Shown here piece by piece: positions 51,838 to 60,724 of a stretch of 64,000 nt of DNA (positions are counted from its first letter, which is position 1; each line of letters opens with the position of its first letter). Under the pieces are notes generated by a model. The model was not told where the DNA came from, searched no databases, and worked only from the letters and a program-made list of their open reading frames with translations. The translations under genes and the position numbers were made by a program. This DNA comes from an uncultured Prochlorococcus sp. (lineage in GTDB: Bacteria > Cyanobacteriota > Cyanobacteriia > PCC-6307 > Cyanobiaceae), in contig CACBBI010000002.1 of assembly GCA_902537445.1 (NCBI GenBank), forward strand, positions 26,765-90,764, in the 5' to 3' direction.

Positions 51838-52962
51838 TTACCTAATTAAATACTTTATCCATCTACAATCTATCCCCCCATTACTAACAGGAATTTTCAA
51901 AGAAGATTTCATTTTCAAATATTTTGTTAGTTTTGGATTTCCACTTAACAGCCAAAATTCCCAACCTGAAAAATTATTCTTTAGGAAGATTCCAATTTGT
52001 TCATATAAACAAATCAATTCATTTTCATCGCCCAATTTTTTGCCATATGGAGGATTACATATGATGATCCCAGGTGTGCAACTTAATTTAAGAGCTAAAA
52101 AGTCATTATTTATAAGTTCAATATAATTTTCAAGTCCTGCTAATGATATGTTTACATTCGCCTGCTCAAAAACCTTTTTATTAATTTCACAGCCTATTAT
52201 TGTTGGTAATTTTTCATAATTTATAATTTTATTTTTTGCCTTATTTTTTTCATTAAGATAAATATCTTTCCTAAAGTCCAACCAATTCTCAAAAAGATAT
52301 ACTTGATCAATATTTATGGGGACTCCAAGGAATTGGTTTACTGCCTCAATTAAAAAAGTGCCTGAGCCACACATAAAATCTATTAATGGGACTTTGCCAT
52401 TCCATTGAGTTATATTTATCAATCCAGAAGCTAAATTTTCTTTTAATGGAGCATTTCCAATTGCTGGTCTATAGCCTCTTTTGTGTAAGCTTTCTACGCT
52501 GCTTTGAAGACTGAGAATTGCTTTATTATTATTTAAATGCAGATGAATTATAAAATCAGGATTATCTAGAGAAATATTTGATCTTTTATCCCAAAATGCC
52601 TGTTGCAAATCAGTAATAGAATTTTTTACTTCAAGAGCAGTGAAATGAGTATGACTTAAAGATGATGTTCTCCCTGTTACTTGAACATTAAACGTTTTAT
52701 CAAAGTGCAACCAATTTAACCAATCAAATGAATCTCTAACCCCCTCATATAAAGATTGCTTGTCATAGCAATTAAAACTTGCAATTTCTCTATAAAAACG
52801 AAAAGCTAATCTGGAATAGAAATGAACTCTATAAAAAGTTTCAAAATCACATTCAAAATTAATAAATCTTTTATAAGTATTAATATTAAAGCCGCCTAGA
52901 TTTGAAATTTCTTCAGCTAAAGATTTCTCAAGTCCCTCTGGAGCTGATGCCACTATATTCAT
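51838..52962 (-). CDS. THUMP-domain class I SAM-dependent RNA methyltransferase (RlmL/YpsC-like)
   Basis: LIDFMCGSGTFLIEAV, GIIICNPPYGKKLGDE motifs. Confidence 0.9.
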   Translation of the reverse strand: MNIVASAPEGLEKSLAEEISNLGGFNINTYKRFINFECDFETFYRVHFYSRLAFRFYREIASFNCYDKQSLYEGVRDSFDWLNWLHFDKTFNVQVTGRTSSLSHTHFTALEVKNSITDLQQAFWDKRSNISLDNPDFIIHLHLNNNKAILSLQSSVESLHKRGYRPAIGNAPLKENLASGLINITQWNGKVPLIDFMCGSGTFLIEAVNQFLGVPINIDQVYLFENWLDFRKDIYLNEKNKAKNKIINYEKLPTIIGCEINKKVFEQANVNISLAGLENYIELINNDFLALKLSCTPGIIICNPPYGKKLGDENELICLYEQIGIFLKNNFSGWEFWLLSGNPKLTKYLKMKSSLKIPVSNGGIDCRWIKYLIR

Positions 52963-53030
52963 ATACGATAAAACTTAATAAAAAAACTATTCAATAACCA
53001 TTTTGCCTGTCAGAATATAAATGTCCAATT

Positions 53031-53289
53031 GGACTAGGTGATCTCAACCGATGTTTCGGACAGCGGTTCGATTCCGCTCAACTCCACTATTTGGGGTTGT
53101 AATGGTTTCGACGGGGCATAAGGAAGGTGACTGAAGCCGGCTCGGTTAGAGCAAAAACACAAATGCTAACAAAATCGTTAGTTTCTCCCGTCAAACAGCA
53201 CCAGTTGCTGCTTGATCCTTAAGGAGATGGGGTCATATCAGCCTTATCAACCAAATGATACGAGGAGTCTGGAAGGACTCCACTTTTTT
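53031..53289 (+). ncRNA. ssrA: Transfer-messenger RNA (ssrA), circularly permuted two-piece form; boundaries approximate
   Basis: Acceptor piece upstream (T-arm CAGCGGTTCGATTCCGCT, CAACTCC at 53079-53085); coding piece downstream starts GGGGTTG (53093-53099); tag ORF 53165-53215 GCT AAC AAA ATC GTT AGT TTC TCC CGT CAA ACA GCA CCA GTT GCT GCT TGA = ANKIVSFSRQTAPVAA*. Confidence 0.95.
53264..53289 (+). terminator. Rho-independent terminator at end of ssrA
   Basis: GGAGTC (53264-53269) / GACTCC (53276-53281) hairpin followed by ACTTTTTT. Confidence 0.65.
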
Positions 53290-53427
53290 AAATAACTAAT
53301 AAGTTGTAGTAGATAATTTATTAGTGTGTAAATATTGCTGCAATTGCTTGTATTAAAAAGAATTATTTTAATTTTTTAAGTATAAATACTGAGAAGATAA
53401 GTTTTAAATTAATTTATCTTATTAAAA

Positions 53428-53580
53428 ATGCAATCTTGCGAAATGGAACCTAGTAAAAAACTAAATGACTTGATAATAAATCTCAAACCTAAAGTTATTA
53501 GATTCACTGGTGAAAAATTTCCATCTGAACTATGGAATAGTAGTTGTCAAATAAAAAAAAATAAGAACCCATCTTCCTAA
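53428..53580 (+). CDS. Small hypothetical protein (50 aa)
   Basis: Not in ORF track; MQSCEMEPSKKLNDLIINLKPKVIRFTGEKFPSELWNSSCQIKKNKNPSS*. Confidence 0.45.
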   Translation: MQSCEMEPSKKLNDLIINLKPKVIRFTGEKFPSELWNSSCQIKKNKNPSS

Positions 53581-53588
53581 AAATTTAA

Positions 53589-54558
53589 TTAAATACTAGA
53601 AAAAGGATTTTTAGGCATTTTTTTTAAACAATTTTTTGAAACTTCCTGAAGTATTTTAAATTCATTATTATTTAAATTCCAATTAAATACATTCGATACA
53701 TCTATAACTTGAGATTTTTTTCGCATTCCAACGAGTGGAATAGTTCCTTGATAACAACACCAATTAATTGCTACTTGCGCTTGGGAAACTGATCTTTGAT
53801 GCGCAATTCTTTTTAGACACCTCCGCAATTCATATGTTGGTTTTTTTGTAGTTTTCAAATAAAGCATTACGAATAAAACTTTTTTCTTTATTTTCATCTT
53901 TATCTGGATCAATACAAAGTATTCCAAAAGACAGCGGACTATAAGCAAAGAAATCAATATTATTTTCTTCGCAAATTTTTTTTACCTGATATTGTTTTCC
54001 TAAATCGGGAGCAAGCAAAGAAAACTGTATTTGAACACTTTTTATGATCTGATTTCTTTTTGCCAAAAAATTAATTAATTTCGTCAATCTTTTAGGGCCT
54101 ATATTAGATAAGCCGATTTTAAAATCAAAGCCTTGATCTTTTAAATCGCAAAGATTATTCAAAAAGCCTAATTCCTGCCAAGGATTGTATTTTGCAGTTG
54201 ACCAATGTAATTGCACTATATCTAACTTGTTATTAAGTCTTTCTAAACTTTTCAAAAAAGGTTTATTAAAACCAGTGTCACCGATTCTCCAGGGATAAGG
54301 TGCAAGTTTAGTTGCTACTTGAATTCTTTTTTTCTTTGCTGAAGAAGTATTTAGTAAAAATTTGCCTATCAAGAATTCACTTCTACCCTGAAGATTACCA
54401 GTACCGTAAGAATCTGCAGTATCAATTAGATCAAAACCTCTTCGTAAAGCTTCATTAAATGTCTCACGTAAATCATCGTCATTTGTAGATTGGTAATTCC
54501 AAAAAAGCTTATTTCCCCAAGACCAAGTACCTAATCCAATTCTTTTCTTCATTAACAT
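53589..54558 (-). pseudogene. Aldo/keto reductase family protein split by a frameshift at a T7 (A7 on coding strand) tract, 53841-53847
   Basis: 53830..54558 encodes RIGLGTWSWGNKLFW...FFAYSPLSFGIL...NALFENYKK; 53589..53957 in another frame encodes PTYELRRCLKRIAHQRSVSQAQVAINWCCYQGTIPLVGMRKKSQ; removing one A gives YKKPTYELRR. Confidence 0.85.
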
Positions 54559-54702
54559 ATTTAAATAAAGAACTTTATAAGGTTATCTAAAAATATTAAC
54601 CTCTTTAAAATATTTCAAACAATAAGTTTTAAAGCATTAAAAATCGATATCTCTTGACATTAAGAAATTATTCTCCAAAGTAAGAGAAATAAAAATAAAA
54701 AA

Positions 54703-55374
54703 TTGTTCATTACCGTTTGCGGACAAAAAGGGGGTGTGGCCAAGACCTGCACAAGTATTCACCTTGCTAGTGTTTGGAATTCTGAAGGTAAAAAAGTTTG
54801 CATAGTTGATGCCGACAAGAATAGATCTGCATTAGCATACGCATCAAGAGGAAATCTTCCATTTCCAGTTTTCCCCGTGAGTTCAGCTGCTAAAGCATCA
54901 AGATCATCAGAAATTGTAATAACTGATGGTCAGGCTAGCAGTGATCAAGAAGAACTTAAACACTTGGCTTATGGTTCAGATTTAGTTATCTTACCTACAA
55001 CTGCAAAAGCAAGATCAGTGGAATTAACTGTTGAACTAGCTAATTTATTAAGTAACTTAAAAGTTAACCATGCAGTAGTAATAGTAAAAGTTGATTTTAG
55101 ACAGCAAAAAGCTGCGCAACAAGCCAAAGCAGCTCTAGAAAATTTTGGTTTATATGTTTTTGATAAATTTATACCCTTACTTTCAGCATTTGATAAAGCA
55201 GAAGCCTCTGGTAATGCTGTATTTGAAGCTGTAGACGATTTAGGTAGATCAGATCCTCGTCGAATGACGGGCTGGTCTGCTTATTGTTCAATTGCCTCAC
55301 AAATTCCATGCCTGATTTCGAAGCCCTCATCCGAAACCAACAACTTAAAGAACCAACAACCAATAAGCGCTTAA
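54703..55374 (+). CDS. ParA/MinD-family ATPase (TTG start)
   Basis: FITVCGQKGGVAKTCTSIHLASVW Walker A, VCIVDADKNRSA. Confidence 0.9.
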   Translation: MFITVCGQKGGVAKTCTSIHLASVWNSEGKKVCIVDADKNRSALAYASRGNLPFPVFPVSSAAKASRSSEIVITDGQASSDQEELKHLAYGSDLVILPTTAKARSVELTVELANLLSNLKVNHAVVIVKVDFRQQKAAQQAKAALENFGLYVFDKFIPLLSAFDKAEASGNAVFEAVDDLGRSDPRRMTGWSAYCSIASQIPCLISKPSSETNNLKNQQPISA

Positions 55375-55550
55375 AAGTAGTTGATTCTCCTAATTTTGAA
55401 GAAGAAAAAAACGAAGAAGCAATAATTAAACAATCTGGATTATTAGTTAATTTTTTTGGAGGTTTTATAGGCTCTGTAATTGGAACTTTAACAATACTGT
55501 TTCTCTATATGAATGAATATCTACCATTAGATTTACTAAAACTTAAGTAG
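55308..55550 (+). CDS. Small hypothetical protein with C-terminal TM, overlapping the ParA-like gene
   Basis: Likely start MPDFEALIRNQQ at 55308 (in-frame within track ORF 55284..55550); SGLLVNFFGGFIGSVIGTLTILFLYM. Confidence 0.65.
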   Translation: MPDFEALIRNQQLKEPTTNKRLKVVDSPNFEEEKNEEAIIKQSGLLVNFFGGFIGSVIGTLTILFLYMNEYLPLDLLKLK

Positions 55551-56781
55551 TATATTCGCTATTTATTTCAACATATTTTTTAGAAAGATCGCACCCCCAA
55601 GCTGTGCCTTTCGATTCGCCAGAATTTAGATTAATCATAATTTTTACAATATCATCTACTAAATATCTACCTTTCATTCTGGACCTAATGTAGTCTCTGA
55701 CTTTTTGTGGATCATATTTATTTAACTTGCCGTTTTCCAAAATCTGAGCGTTTCCTATATACAAGTCAACGTCATTTAAATTAAATTTAACTCCAGAATT
55801 ACCTGCAGCAGAAATGATTCGTCCCCAATTAGGATCACAACCATGTATCGCAGTTTTTACTAAGGCAGAATTACAAATAGATTTCGCGAGCATAATTGCA
55901 TCATTTGTATTTTTTGCTCCTTGAACCAAAACTTCTAATAAACAATTTGCTCCCTCTCCATCCCTTGCAATATTTTTTGCCAAGTTCTGACATACAATAT
56001 CAATCCCTTGTTGGATAATTGGAAAAAACCTTTTTTCAATTTTCTCTCCTGCATTTATTCCAACAAAAGAATCATTTGTGCTTGTCTCTCCATCAACTGA
56101 TATTGCATTAAAAGATTTTTGAACCGCAATAGCAATCATTTTGTCCCATTCTTCTTTTTGAATACCCGCATCACAGGTTAGAAAAGCAAGCATTGTAGCC
56201 ATGTTGGGGTAAATCATTCCTGAACCTTTTGCAAATCCTGCTATTTTTATTTTTCTACCTTGAATAATCGTCTCTATTGACACTTTTTTCAAAGTCAAAT
56301 CAGTAGTTAAAATTGCTTCTGCTGCATTTTCAAAATTATTACTCTTTAAATCACTGACTAAATTCGGTAAATTTTTTACTAAATCATTTATTTGTATTGG
56401 AACACCAATTACACCAGTTGAGCACATTAAAACTTCTTCTTCTTTTATTCCTAAAAGTTCCGCAATCTTTCCTGTAGCAATTTTAAAATGTTGAATGCCA
56501 AGATCTCCTGTACATGCATTTGCTTGACCAGAATTAATTAATATTGCTCTTACAAAACCTGAAGTTGTGTTAATCCTTTCCTCACAAATGTCCACACAAG
56601 AAGCTCGAACTATTGATTGGGTAAACATCCCACTAAAAATACTTCCTTCTGGTGCAAGTATTAATGCTAGATCTTTTTTGTTAGAAGCTTTTAAACCTGC
56701 AGATATCCCGGCAAAAACAAACCCCTTGGGTGTTACCTTACTGTCATCAATAAACGACCAATTGGAATCTAACTGGCTCAA
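55543..56781 (-). CDS. argJ: Bifunctional glutamate N-acetyltransferase/amino-acid acetyltransferase ArgJ
   Basis: TGVIGVPIQ, GSGMIYPNMATMLAFLTCDA cleavage-site region, DPNWGRIISAAGNSG. Confidence 0.96.
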   Translation of the reverse strand: MSQLDSNWSFIDDSKVTPKGFVFAGISAGLKASNKKDLALILAPEGSIFSGMFTQSIVRASCVDICEERINTTSGFVRAILINSGQANACTGDLGIQHFKIATGKIAELLGIKEEEVLMCSTGVIGVPIQINDLVKNLPNLVSDLKSNNFENAAEAILTTDLTLKKVSIETIIQGRKIKIAGFAKGSGMIYPNMATMLAFLTCDAGIQKEEWDKMIAIAVQKSFNAISVDGETSTNDSFVGINAGEKIEKRFFPIIQQGIDIVCQNLAKNIARDGEGANCLLEVLVQGAKNTNDAIMLAKSICNSALVKTAIHGCDPNWGRIISAAGNSGVKFNLNDVDLYIGNAQILENGKLNKYDPQKVRDYIRSRMKGRYLVDDIVKIMINLNSGESKGTAWGCDLSKKYVEINSEYTT

Positions 56782-56857
56782 ATTTTTTGGTATTTTAATT
56801 CATACTAACTACTCTTTAATACTAAAGAAACTAAGTAATTAGATTATTATTAATTAT

Positions 56858-57475
56858 ATGGATAGTCTTCAAAAATTAAAAAACAACCAAAGAAGGATTG
56901 GTTTAACAGGAGGTATTGCAAGTGGGAAGACAACTATAACTAATTACATAAGAAAACATAAAAACATACCAATATTAGATGCAGATCATTTTTCAAGAGA
57001 ATTAATCAAACCAAACACATATGGATATAAGAAAATTTTAGATTATTTTGGAAATAAAATTATTGATAATAAAAGCAATTCAGAAAGGGAAATAAACAGA
57101 AAACTTTTAAGGAACATTATTTTTAAACATTCAGCAAGCAAGGAATGGATTGAAAAACTACTTCACCCCTTAATTAAAGAAAAAATGATAGAAGAATGCA
57201 GTCAATACAGAAATAATGAAACTATTGTATTGGTTATTCCATTATTGTTTGAAGCAAAATTTGAAGATATTTGCACTGAAATATGGTTAGTTAAATGTCC
57301 TAAAGAATTACAAAAAAACAGACTTATCACAAGAGATAAAATTAGCGAAAAAGAAGCATATGAATTGATAAATTTTCAATTAAGTTTTGAAGAAAAAAGA
57401 AAATTCTCAGATATTATTTTAGAGAATTCGGATGATCAAAATAAATGGATCAATACGATAAAAGAGCTTCTTTAA
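56858..57475 (+). CDS. coaE: Dephospho-CoA kinase
   Basis: RIGLTGGIASGKTTITNYI, LDADHFSREL, LVIPLLFEAKFE. Confidence 0.95.
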   Translation: MDSLQKLKNNQRRIGLTGGIASGKTTITNYIRKHKNIPILDADHFSRELIKPNTYGYKKILDYFGNKIIDNKSNSEREINRKLLRNIIFKHSASKEWIEKLLHPLIKEKMIEECSQYRNNETIVLVIPLLFEAKFEDICTEIWLVKCPKELQKNRLITRDKISEKEAYELINFQLSFEEKRKFSDIILENSDDQNKWINTIKELL

Positions 57476-57478
57476 ACT

Positions 57479-58951
57479 TTAGCTATTTAATTTTTCCATA
57501 AGAAGTTTATTTGCAAGTTTAGGGTCAGCTTTTCCTTTTGTTCTTTTCATAAGTTGACCAACAAAAAAACCAAGTAACTTAGTTTTGCCATTTTTAAATG
57601 CTTGAACTTCATTTGGATGTTCATTAATAAGTTCATCAATTATTGGTAAAATACTTGAAGAATCAGATATCATTGCCAACCCTTTTTCTTCAACTAATTT
57701 TTTCGGAGAAATATTTTTTTGAATAAGTTCAGGTAAAATTTCTTTTGCAATTTTTCCACTAATTATATTTTTTGAAATCATGTTAATCATTTCAGCAAGA
57801 TTTTCAGGACTAAGCTTTAATTCACTAAAACTTAGTTTGTTTGATTTTAAATAGCCCACAATATCACTTGTTACCCAATTTGAAGCTAGTTTGGCCTCGG
57901 CACCATTTGCTACTGTTTCTTCAAAAAAGTTTGCCATGCTTATTTCATCAGAAATTACCCTTGCATCATATGCAGACAACCCAAATTGACTTACGTATTT
58001 ACTTCTTTTCTTTGGAGGTAATTCTGGTAGTTCTTTAAACCATATTTCTTGTTGGGCTTTTGTTATTTCAATTGGACCTAAGTCAGGATCAGGAAAATAT
58101 CTATAGTCACTGCTACCTTCTTTTAATCTCATACTTTTTGTTAATTGCTTAGATTCATCCCATAACCTTGTTTCTTGGAAAATTTTTCCTCCATTTTCAT
58201 AAACTTCTATTTGTCTGGCTATTTCATAATCACAAGCCTTTTGAATTGCAGAAAATGAATTCATATTTTTTATTTCCACTTTGGTTCCAAAAGGAGCATT
58301 AGGTCCTTTTCTAACTGAAATATTGACATCGCAGCGTAATGAACCCTCTTGCATATTTCCGTCAGATACCCCTAAATATCTAACTGTTCTTCTAATCTCT
58401 GAAGCATATTCAGATGCCTCTTTACCTGATCTAATATCTGGTTTACTTACAATCTCACAAAGTGCTATTCCGGCACGATTATAATCAACTAAAGAATACT
58501 TGGAGCCAGCTAATCTATCACTTCCCGAATGGACTAGCTTTCCAGCGTCTTCTTCCATATGTAGCCTTTCTATACCAATTTTTTTGATATAAGGTTCTTT
58601 GTCCTTTTCAATTATTTCAACTTCTAACCAACCATTTTCAGCTAGTGGCTCATCAAATTGTGAAATTTGATAATTTTTCGGCAGATCAGGATAAAAATAT
58701 TGTTTTCTATCAAATTTACAATGTTCTGCGACGTTTAAATTTAATGCTAACGAAGTTTTTACAGCATACTCAAGAACAGTCTCATTCAGAACTGGAAGAG
58801 TTCCTGGCAACCCACAAACTACAGGATCTATATGCGTATTAGGTGCATCACCAAAAGCTGTTGACGCAGATGTGAATATTTTACTTTTCGTATTAAGCTG
58901 TACATGAGTTTCCAAACCAATCACAGCTTCCCAAGATTCCAAATTGTTCAT
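57479..58951 (-). CDS. gatB: Aspartyl/glutamyl-tRNA amidotransferase subunit B
   Basis: WEAVIGLETHVQLNTKSKIF, DYNRAGIALCEIVSKPDI; start likely MNNLESWEAVIG, 19 codons inside the track ORF. Confidence 0.96.
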   Translation of the reverse strand: MNNLESWEAVIGLETHVQLNTKSKIFTSASTAFGDAPNTHIDPVVCGLPGTLPVLNETVLEYAVKTSLALNLNVAEHCKFDRKQYFYPDLPKNYQISQFDEPLAENGWLEVEIIEKDKEPYIKKIGIERLHMEEDAGKLVHSGSDRLAGSKYSLVDYNRAGIALCEIVSKPDIRSGKEASEYASEIRRTVRYLGVSDGNMQEGSLRCDVNISVRKGPNAPFGTKVEIKNMNSFSAIQKACDYEIARQIEVYENGGKIFQETRLWDESKQLTKSMRLKEGSSDYRYFPDPDLGPIEITKAQQEIWFKELPELPPKKRSKYVSQFGLSAYDARVISDEISMANFFEETVANGAEAKLASNWVTSDIVGYLKSNKLSFSELKLSPENLAEMINMISKNIISGKIAKEILPELIQKNISPKKLVEEKGLAMISDSSSILPIIDELINEHPNEVQAFKNGKTKLLGFFVGQLMKRTKGKADPKLANKLLMEKLNS

Positions 58952-59030
58952 TATTAAAAGTCTCTTTATTAATATTATTGGATATAAAGGAAAAGAGGAC
59001 CAAAACACAAATAAAAATATTAATTTTTAA

Positions 59031-60140
59031 ATGGCACAAGAAACCAAAAATTCAATATTAATAATTGGCGGTGGACTTTTAGGTTTATCTATTGCTTATG
59101 AATTTTCTAGAAATAACTTCAAAGTTTTAGTTTTAAGCAAAAACAGAAATGAATCAGCAGGATTTGTTGCTGCAGGAATGTTAGCTACTCATGCCGAAGG
59201 ACTCGAAGATGAATTACTAAAATTTGGCCAAGAAAGTCAAAATATAATTCCAAAGTGGATAAAAAGTATTGAACAAGATAGTAATATTAAATGCGGTTTA
59301 AAAAAATGTGGAATAGTAGTTCCTTTTAAAAACAAAGAAGATCTTGAAGAGTTTCCCACTTATGCATATGGAAAATATTTAAATCACAAAGATCTTCAAA
59401 CAGAAATTAATGGAATGAATTCTATTTGGAAACATGGTTTACTTTTTGAACAAGATGGTCAAATAGATAACCGAAGAAGACTAATGCGTGCTCTTGAGAG
59501 AGCATGCTCCTTACATGGAGTCGAATTTCAAGAGGGATCAGAAGTAGAGGATTTGACATTCGAAAAAAACAAAATTACAGGCGCAACAGTTTTATGTGCC
59601 ACTGGGGAAATAAAAAAAATTAACTGCGAAAAAGCAATTATATGCAGCGGTGCTTGGAGTAAAAAAATTTTTAATAAGATTCCAGTCTTTCCTGTAAAGG
59701 GACAAATGCTATCAATACAAGGTCCAACAAATTTTTTGAAAAGGGTTATTTTTGGTCCAAAAACTTATCTAGTTCCCCGTGATGATGGACTTATTATAGT
59801 TGGAGCTACAGTTGAAAAAGATTCAAAATTTAATAAAGGCAATACTCCTAATGGAATAAAACAACTGCAAGAAGGCATTCGCTCCTTATTGCCAGAAGCT
59901 ATTAATTGGCCACAAATGGAACATTGGTGGGGATTTAGACCTTGCACACCAGATCTAAAACCAATAATTGGAAAATCAAAAGTTGAAAATCTTTTTATAG
60001 CTACAGGACATTACAGAAATGGAGTTTTATTTTCTGCAATAACAAGTGATCTTCTTTTGAAAATAGTTCAAAATAAAAATCTAAAAGAAATAGAAAAAAG
60101 CTTTTTAAAAAAATTTAGTTTAGATAGATTTGCGATTTAA
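59031..60140 (+). CDS. FAD-dependent oxidoreductase, ThiO/glycine-oxidase-like
   Basis: ILIIGGGLLGLSIAYEFSRN, VKGQMLSIQGP, WWGFRPCTPDLKPIIG, TGHYRNGVLFS. Confidence 0.88.
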   Translation: MAQETKNSILIIGGGLLGLSIAYEFSRNNFKVLVLSKNRNESAGFVAAGMLATHAEGLEDELLKFGQESQNIIPKWIKSIEQDSNIKCGLKKCGIVVPFKNKEDLEEFPTYAYGKYLNHKDLQTEINGMNSIWKHGLLFEQDGQIDNRRRLMRALERACSLHGVEFQEGSEVEDLTFEKNKITGATVLCATGEIKKINCEKAIICSGAWSKKIFNKIPVFPVKGQMLSIQGPTNFLKRVIFGPKTYLVPRDDGLIIVGATVEKDSKFNKGNTPNGIKQLQEGIRSLLPEAINWPQMEHWWGFRPCTPDLKPIIGKSKVENLFIATGHYRNGVLFSAITSDLLLKIVQNKNLKEIEKSFLKKFSLDRFAI

Positions 60141-60143
60141 ATT

Positions 60144-60602
60144 TTAATTTTCAAATCGCCATTTCGAATCAGAAGTGTCCCACTCACATAATTCGTCTTC
60201 GTTAAACCATAGATCAATTTCAAATTTTGCTGTATCTTCTCCATCAGAACCATGAATAATATTCCTCCCAATATCAATAGCTAAATCACCTCTAATTGTT
60301 CCAGGCTCTGCTTCCAGAGGTTTTGTTGCACCTATTAGTTTTCTAGCACTCAAAATAACTCCTTCGCCCTCCCACACCATTGCTACAACAGGGCCACTTG
60401 AAATAAAGTCTACTAAATCACCAAAAAAGGGTCTTTCTCTATGTACTCCATAATGATTTTGAGCAAGTTCTTTTGAAGGAATTAATTGCTTTAAACCAAC
60501 CAATTTAAACCCTTTTTTTTCAAATCTGCCAATAATCTCAGAAACATATCCTCTTTGAACTCCATCCGGTTTAATTGCAATAAAGGTTCTCTCTTTGGTC
60601 AT
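60144..60602 (-). CDS. ndk: Nucleoside-diphosphate kinase
   Basis: [37 protein letters not shown]. Confidence 0.97.
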   Translation of the reverse strand: MTKERTFIAIKPDGVQRGYVSEIIGRFEKKGFKLVGLKQLIPSKELAQNHYGVHRERPFFGDLVDFISSGPVVAMVWEGEGVILSARKLIGATKPLEAEPGTIRGDLAIDIGRNIIHGSDGEDTAKFEIDLWFNEDELCEWDTSDSKWRFEN

Positions 60603-60724
60603 TTAGTTAATAATCACTCTCTGTATATTCAACTTTTGGGTGGTAACTTGGCAAGTAATCATTAAAATAAAAGATATTGTTTTGAGTTATTTTCAAAAAC
60701 ATTTATTAATCACTGAGACATAAA

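Noticed and set aside
58952-59008. Upstream 19 codons of the gatB ORF (MFWSSFPLYPIILIKRLLI)
   Set aside because: Hydrophobic run not part of GatB; MNNLESWEAVIGLETH is the expected start
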